DNA from: Synergistaceae bacterium
Lineage (GTDB): Bacteria > Synergistota > Synergistia > Synergistales > Aminobacteriaceae
Reading direction: 5' to 3'
Assembly (NCBI GenBank): GCA_017405525.1
Contig: JAFRAH010000022.1
Location: 1-64,000 of the forward strand
Length of the DNA stretch: 64,000 bases
Part shown: positions 60,793 through 64,000 of the stretch, one piece after another
How the letters are laid out: each line of letters begins with the position of its first letter
How positions within the stretch are numbered: position 1 is the first letter of the stretch
The notes under the pieces: generated by a model
Database searches by the model: none
What the model saw: the letters and a program-made list of their open reading frames with translations, nothing else
What the model was told of the DNA's origin: nothing
Made by a program: the position numbers and the translations under genes

Positions 60793-62085
60793 CTACAGGT
60801 AAACTCCCCTGAGCTCGACGATGTCCGCAACCCTCTTGATGGCGGCCATGTATGCCGAACGCCTCATGGTTACCTTCTTGGCTTCCGCGAAATCCCAGAC
60901 CTTGCAGAAGTTATCCTTCATGAGCTTCACGAGCCTCTGGTTGTACTCGTCTTCAGTCCACGTGAAACCCTGTAAGTTCTGTGCCCACTCAAAATATGAG
61001 CCTACAACGCCGCCCGCATTCGCTAGGAAGTCCGGCACAACTATTACGCCCTTGTCATTGAGTATGAGCTCGCCTTCTGGTGTAGTGGGTGAGTTCGCTC
61101 CCTCGAATACGTACTTTGCCTTGAGCTTGCCTGCCGTGTCCTGGTTGAGCACGCCCTGAGCCGCGCAGGGGCAGAATATGTCGCAGTCTATCCCGATAAT
61201 GTCATCACCCGGCAACTTCTCGCAGCCTTCCTTCTCGAACCCTGTGAGCTTGCGGCCTCTTGCTCCCGGATTCGTGTTCATGTACTCGAAAGCTTTGGCT
61301 ATGTTGATGCCGTTGGGGTTGTAGTATGCACCTGTAGTGTCGCTGATGGCAACTATCTTGATGCCTGCATCGTTCATGATTTTTGCCGCGTAACTTCCGA
61401 CATTGCCGAAGCCCTGAACTGCTGCCTTCATCTTCATGGGGTCAAGTCCCTTAATCCTGAGAAGCTCGAACACGCACTGAGCGAGTCCTCTTCCTGTTGC
61501 CTCAGTCCTTCCGGGTGCTCCCCAGTAATCTATGGGCTTACCTGTGAGCATTGCGGGCTCAAAATGTCCGAGCATCTTGCAGATTGTGTCCATGATCCAG
61601 ACCATTTCCTGGCCGCCGGTGTACATGTCGGGAGCGGGAACGTCTGACCACCTGCCGATGATGGGGGCGATTCTTGCGCCGAAGGTTCGGGACATTCTCT
61701 CTTTCTCGTTGCGGGACATGTGGGTTGGGTCGCAGCATATTCCGCCTTTTCCGCCGCCGTAGGGGATGCCTGCAAGTGAGCACTTCCACGTCATGAGCAT
61801 GGCGAGGCCTTCACATTCCTGGCCGCTGACATCCATTGCGTAACGTATACCACCCTTTGAGGGGCCGAGAGCTGTCGAGTGCTGTACCCTGAAGCCCTGG
61901 AAGACTTTGACCGAGCCGTCATCGAGGGTAACGGGGACTGAAACATCGACCCTGCGCTCCGGGTAACTGAGTATCTGGATGAGACCTTCACTGAGGTGCA
62001 TTGCATCTGCCGCCGCGTAGAAATCCCTTAGTGCCGTATTGAGTATGAGGTTGTTGCCTACTCTTCTTCCGTTTTCGTCAACCAT
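60793..62085 (-). CDS. gdhA: NAD(P)-dependent glutamate dehydrogenase
   Basis: Interconverts glutamate and 2-oxoglutarate plus ammonia. The 430-residue protein has the substrate-lysine blocks LGPSKGGIRYAMDVS (about 74-88) and PYGGGKGGICCDPTHM (about 108-123), then WSDVPAPDMYT. The Rossmann loop is AVQGFGNVGSYAAKI (about 221-235), and EGANSPTTPEGE is near the end. Central for amino-acid fermentation in this type of organism. The length is typical of the hexameric short type. Start ATG after GAAGGTG. The 214-base gap upstream shows no further gene. Confidence 0.95.
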   Translation of the reverse strand: MVDENGRRVGNNLILNTALRDFYAAADAMHLSEGLIQILSYPERRVDVSVPVTLDDGSVKVFQGFRVQHSTALGPSKGGIRYAMDVSGQECEGLAMLMTWKCSLAGIPYGGGKGGICCDPTHMSRNEKERMSRTFGARIAPIIGRWSDVPAPDMYTGGQEMVWIMDTICKMLGHFEPAMLTGKPIDYWGAPGRTEATGRGLAQCVFELLRIKGLDPMKMKAAVQGFGNVGSYAAKIMNDAGIKIVAISDTTGAYYNPNGINIAKAFEYMNTNPGARGRKLTGFEKEGCEKLPGDDIIGIDCDIFCPCAAQGVLNQDTAGKLKAKYVFEGANSPTTPEGELILNDKGVIVVPDFLANAGGVVGSYFEWAQNLQGFTWTEDEYNQRLVKLMKDNFCKVWDFAEAKKVTMRRSAYMAAIKRVADIVELRGVYL

Positions 62086-62299
62086 ATTAACACCTTCAAA
62101 ATATTCTGTATATTTGCAATTTTCTTACGGGCGGGAATTGTACAAGGAAATTATTATTTTGTCAACACAGGCTATATAATACTGTCTGTATTCCAAGAAC
62201 AAACATTCTATAACAGCCGAAATTTTTTGACAGCAAACAGTCTTTACAGCAACACCGGAACATGCAGCATAAATCTCACATCAAGGAGAGTATATCGGA

Positions 62300-62728
62300 A
62301 TGTCAGAAGGAACAAAGATTAACCACGAGGCATTGAAGACGCTTAAGGACGACATAGAGAACAAGACGGGCTTCCAGTTCGTGAAGGTTGAGGACGGCGT
62401 GGCAGTAAGCGAGCTTGACCTTCAGGAGTACCACTTCAACCCCTACGGAATACCCTACGGAGGAGTGCTCTTCACGATGGCCGATGACACTGCGGGGGTT
62501 GCGTTCCTGAGTGCGGGGGGCTACGGCGTTACGGTCAACGGGCATGTGGACTACCTAAGAGGCTCACGTAACGCTCAGAAGCTGATATGCACGGCCAAAG
62601 TCAGGAAGGCAGGACGGAGGATATTCTACATTGACGCGGACATAGTGAACGAGAAGGACGAGGATCTGTGCCGGTTCAAGTTTGTGTTCTTCAACATGGA
62701 GGACAGGGGAGCTGATGCGGTGAAGTAG
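62300..62728 (+). CDS. PaaI-type hotdog-fold thioesterase
   Basis: A 142-residue hotdog protein. The core is FNPYGIPYGGVLFTMADDTAGVAF (about 46-69), with the catalytic Asp in MADD, followed by VNGHVDYLRGSRNAQKLICTAKVRKAGRR. The common HGG of the loop is YGG here. It hydrolyses acyl-CoA such as phenylacetyl- or other aryl-CoA esters in related enzymes. The substrate is not known. Start by AAGGAG. Confidence 0.85.
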   Translation: MSEGTKINHEALKTLKDDIENKTGFQFVKVEDGVAVSELDLQEYHFNPYGIPYGGVLFTMADDTAGVAFLSAGGYGVTVNGHVDYLRGSRNAQKLICTAKVRKAGRRIFYIDADIVNEKDEDLCRFKFVFFNMEDRGADAVK

Positions 62729-62759
62729 CAGTCCGGCAATGACTCAGAGCAGAGAAATT

Positions 62760-62790
62760 CCCGGAGGCTTGGAGTGCTTCCGGGAGTTTA
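62760..62790 (+). terminator. Hairpin after the thioesterase
   Basis: CCCGGA (62760-62765) pairs with TCCGGG (62779-62784), followed by AGTTTATT. It also lies at the 3' end of the convergent gene. Confidence 0.5.
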
Positions 62791-63555
62791 TTGAGGCATT
62801 CCTTCTCGTTTCATTTTTTCGTGAAGTTGCCCTAAAAATCCCCTTGAGAGTCCAAATTCCTGCTCCTTCTTAGAGACAAAATTAGCTGTCCTTGCCAAGA
62901 AAGGGCGTTCATCGTCAATAAAGTACCATTCAATTTCAGTTATCTTCCCATTTTTGTACAATATTCTTAGATTTTCTCCCATTCCAGCTTCACACAGAAA
63001 ACATACTCCAGATGCTTTTGACGCAAAGCCTGCGTTGGCTAATAGTTCAGCAGACCATCCTATTTTATTTAGGGGTTGCTCAAAGTATTTTTCTAGAGTG
63101 CTTGTACTAGCACCAACCTTGATTCCCCCTGTAAAAGTCATCTCGGGATCTCCTGTGTGAATATAATACGCAAAACATACTCCTTTTGCATCGATTGTCC
63201 CTGCTACGATTGTCTTATCTTTAGCCCAGCATCTGTTCAAACGGTCATTTCCACCCCATTCTTCACGCTCTCGTTTGGTAACTTTTGTCTCGAAGGCGCA
63301 TTTGTTGTAGTCGGCTATTCTCTGTGCAAGCTCATAGAGGCTCTTGCTTAATGCCCCGAACTCCCATTGATATGCAGTTTCTGTATTTGTCTGCGCTGTC
63401 TGAGTCTTCTTCTTCGACTTGGCACGCGTTTTAGCCCTTGCCGCCTCAGCCCTGACAACATAGAACAACCCCGAACTATATCCCAGCTCTAACGCCTCAA
63501 ACGAGACCGTAAGCGACAACACTGCCAGCATGACCGCACAAAATACTTTCTTCAT
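62788..63555 (-). CDS. Secreted protein of unknown function
   Basis: A 255-residue protein with a signal peptide (MKKVFCAVMLAVLSLTVSF, cleavage possibly near ARAEA) and a basic Lys/Arg/Ala linker (about 38-55). The mature part (about 65-255) has aromatic/cysteine-containing segments such as WGGNDRLNRCWAKD, ASGVCFLCEAG and LRILYKNGKITEIEWYFID. I do not recognise the family. The coding sequence looks AT-richer than the nearby gdhA and dapF genes, which could reflect transfer or relaxed selection. Confidence 0.6.
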   Translation of the reverse strand: MKKVFCAVMLAVLSLTVSFEALELGYSSGLFYVVRAEAARAKTRAKSKKKTQTAQTNTETAYQWEFGALSKSLYELAQRIADYNKCAFETKVTKREREEWGGNDRLNRCWAKDKTIVAGTIDAKGVCFAYYIHTGDPEMTFTGGIKVGASTSTLEKYFEQPLNKIGWSAELLANAGFASKASGVCFLCEAGMGENLRILYKNGKITEIEWYFIDDERPFLARTANFVSKKEQEFGLSRGFLGQLHEKMKREGMPQ

Positions 63556-63644
63556 CGTCTAGCCTCCTAAGACTAATTTTATGCCGAATTATACCTGAAT
63601 TATCATTTTTCTCGTCCGTAGGTTTATGGGTAATACGTTCACAC

Positions 63645-63683
63645 AAAAAAGGGAAGCAGGATTCTCATCACTTCCTGCCTCCC
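63645..63683 (-). terminator. Terminator of the thioredoxin-reductase-like gene
   Basis: On the minus strand a long stem GGGAGGCAGGA / TCCTGCTTCCC (one mismatch pair region) is followed by TTTTTTG. Confidence 0.8.
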
Positions 63684-63701
63684 TCAATGCCTAGTTAGGT
63701 C

Positions 63702-64000
63702 TCAGTGCCTCAAGCCGCTGATGTACGAGCTCGCAGACATGGCCGCAACCGCCCCGTCAGATGCCGCAGTGATTACCTGCCGGAGATGCTTCCTGCGAAC
63801 GTCCCCCGCCGCAAATATCCCCTCAACTGATGTAGCCATGCTCTCATCGGTGATGATCCAGCCCTCTTTCGCCGTCTCAACCACTCCCTTAACGCACTCT
63901 GAGTCCGGCTCCTGCCCAACGAACATGAACACCCCTGCAACGTCGAGATTACTGGCCTCGTTCGTCTTCACGTTCCTGATTACGAGGTTCTCTACCATCC
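63702..64000 (-). CDS. Thioredoxin-reductase-like flavoprotein, partial (5' end cut by window)
   Basis: The last about 99 residues of a protein that continues beyond the window edge. The distal FAD block is visible: GVFMFVGQEPDSECVKGV, TDESMATSVEGIFAAGDVRRKHLRQVITAASDGAVAAMSA. This end matches TrxB-type reductases (family knowledge). The redox cysteine pair would lie in the missing part, so thioredoxin reductase versus a related NADH-dependent enzyme cannot be told. Confidence 0.85.
   Translation of the reverse strand, partial: MVENLVIRNVKTNEASNLDVAGVFMFVGQEPDSECVKGVVETAKEGWIITDESMATSVEGIFAAGDVRRKHLRQVITAASDGAVAAMSASSYISGLRH

Noticed and set aside
1-64000. tRNA, rRNA, CRISPR, transposase or prophage genes
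   Set aside because: None was recognised by eye. A tRNA scan and IS search would settle this.

Overview
The window reads as the chromosome of an anaerobic, motile, diderm bacterium. A Synergistota-type amino-acid fermenter is my best guess (inference from gene content and order; no 16S rRNA gene is present). Support for a diderm comes from KDO synthesis (kdsA, kdsB, kdsD), lipid A genes (lpxI, lpxB) and an LptF/LptG permease. Support for an anaerobic, peptide or amino-acid based life comes from a group B-type [FeFe] hydrogenase, rubrerythrin, an NfnAB-type transhydrogenase pair, glutamate dehydrogenase and iron-sulfur flavoproteins. No tRNA or rRNA gene, CRISPR array, insertion sequence or prophage was recognised. 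Ribosome binding sites are strong (AGGAGG type). Many genes have a TATAAT close upstream and a short leader.

Layout. 1-5.1 kb: HU, a DUF2156 acyltransferase-like protein, a TerB_N protein, and a divergent LysR regulator / type I dehydroquinase pair with a dyad between them. 5.3-12.2 kb (minus): a tight seven-gene envelope-sugar operon in the order fba, kdsA, aspartokinase-like, kdsD, kdsB, ELM1-like, GT4. 12.3-16.4 kb: a repeat lipoprotein, an AT-richer PIN/antitoxin-like pair, alr and manA. 16.4-18.6 kb (minus): rubrerythrin and the [FeFe] hydrogenase. 18.7-30.2 kb: metabolic genes including an MFS carrier, tandem flavoproteins, a LgoD-like dehydrogenase, nfnAB, a Sel1 protein, an aminotransferase and pgi. 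30.3-33.2 kb (minus): a GT2 glycosyltransferase with a pentanucleotide repeat at its 5' end, and an amylosucrase-like GH13 enzyme.

33.3-46.8 kb (minus) is one flagellar block in transcription order fliE, fliF, (terminator), fliG, fliH, fliI, fliJ, lytic transglycosylase, motE-like, fliK, flgD, flgE. flgB and flgC, often placed before fliE, are not here. 47.2-56.2 kb (plus) is an envelope operon: DUF4139 protein, degenerate-GGDEF membrane protein, LptF/LptG, lpxI, two tandem transporters, lpxB. Each transporter has an anti-sigma-like histidine-kinase-type ATPase domain fused to a dicarboxylate/amino-acid symporter fold. A textbook promoter then drives an MBOAT / DHHW O-acetylation pair (56.4-59.0 kb). 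59.0-64 kb: dapF coupled to an SPL-like radical SAM gene, gdhA, a hotdog thioesterase, a secreted protein, and the 3' part of a thioredoxin-reductase-like gene cut by the window edge.

The most unusual items are the two ATPase-symporter fusions embedded between lpxI and lpxB, the (GACCA)5 tract that could phase-switch a glycosyltransferase, a terminator inside the flagellar operon between fliF and fliG, a shared promoter/leader element ahead of fba, rubrerythrin and hydrogenase, and an aspartokinase with an altered catalytic motif inside the KDO operon. All calls rest on reading the sequence and on recall of family motifs; no database search was run.
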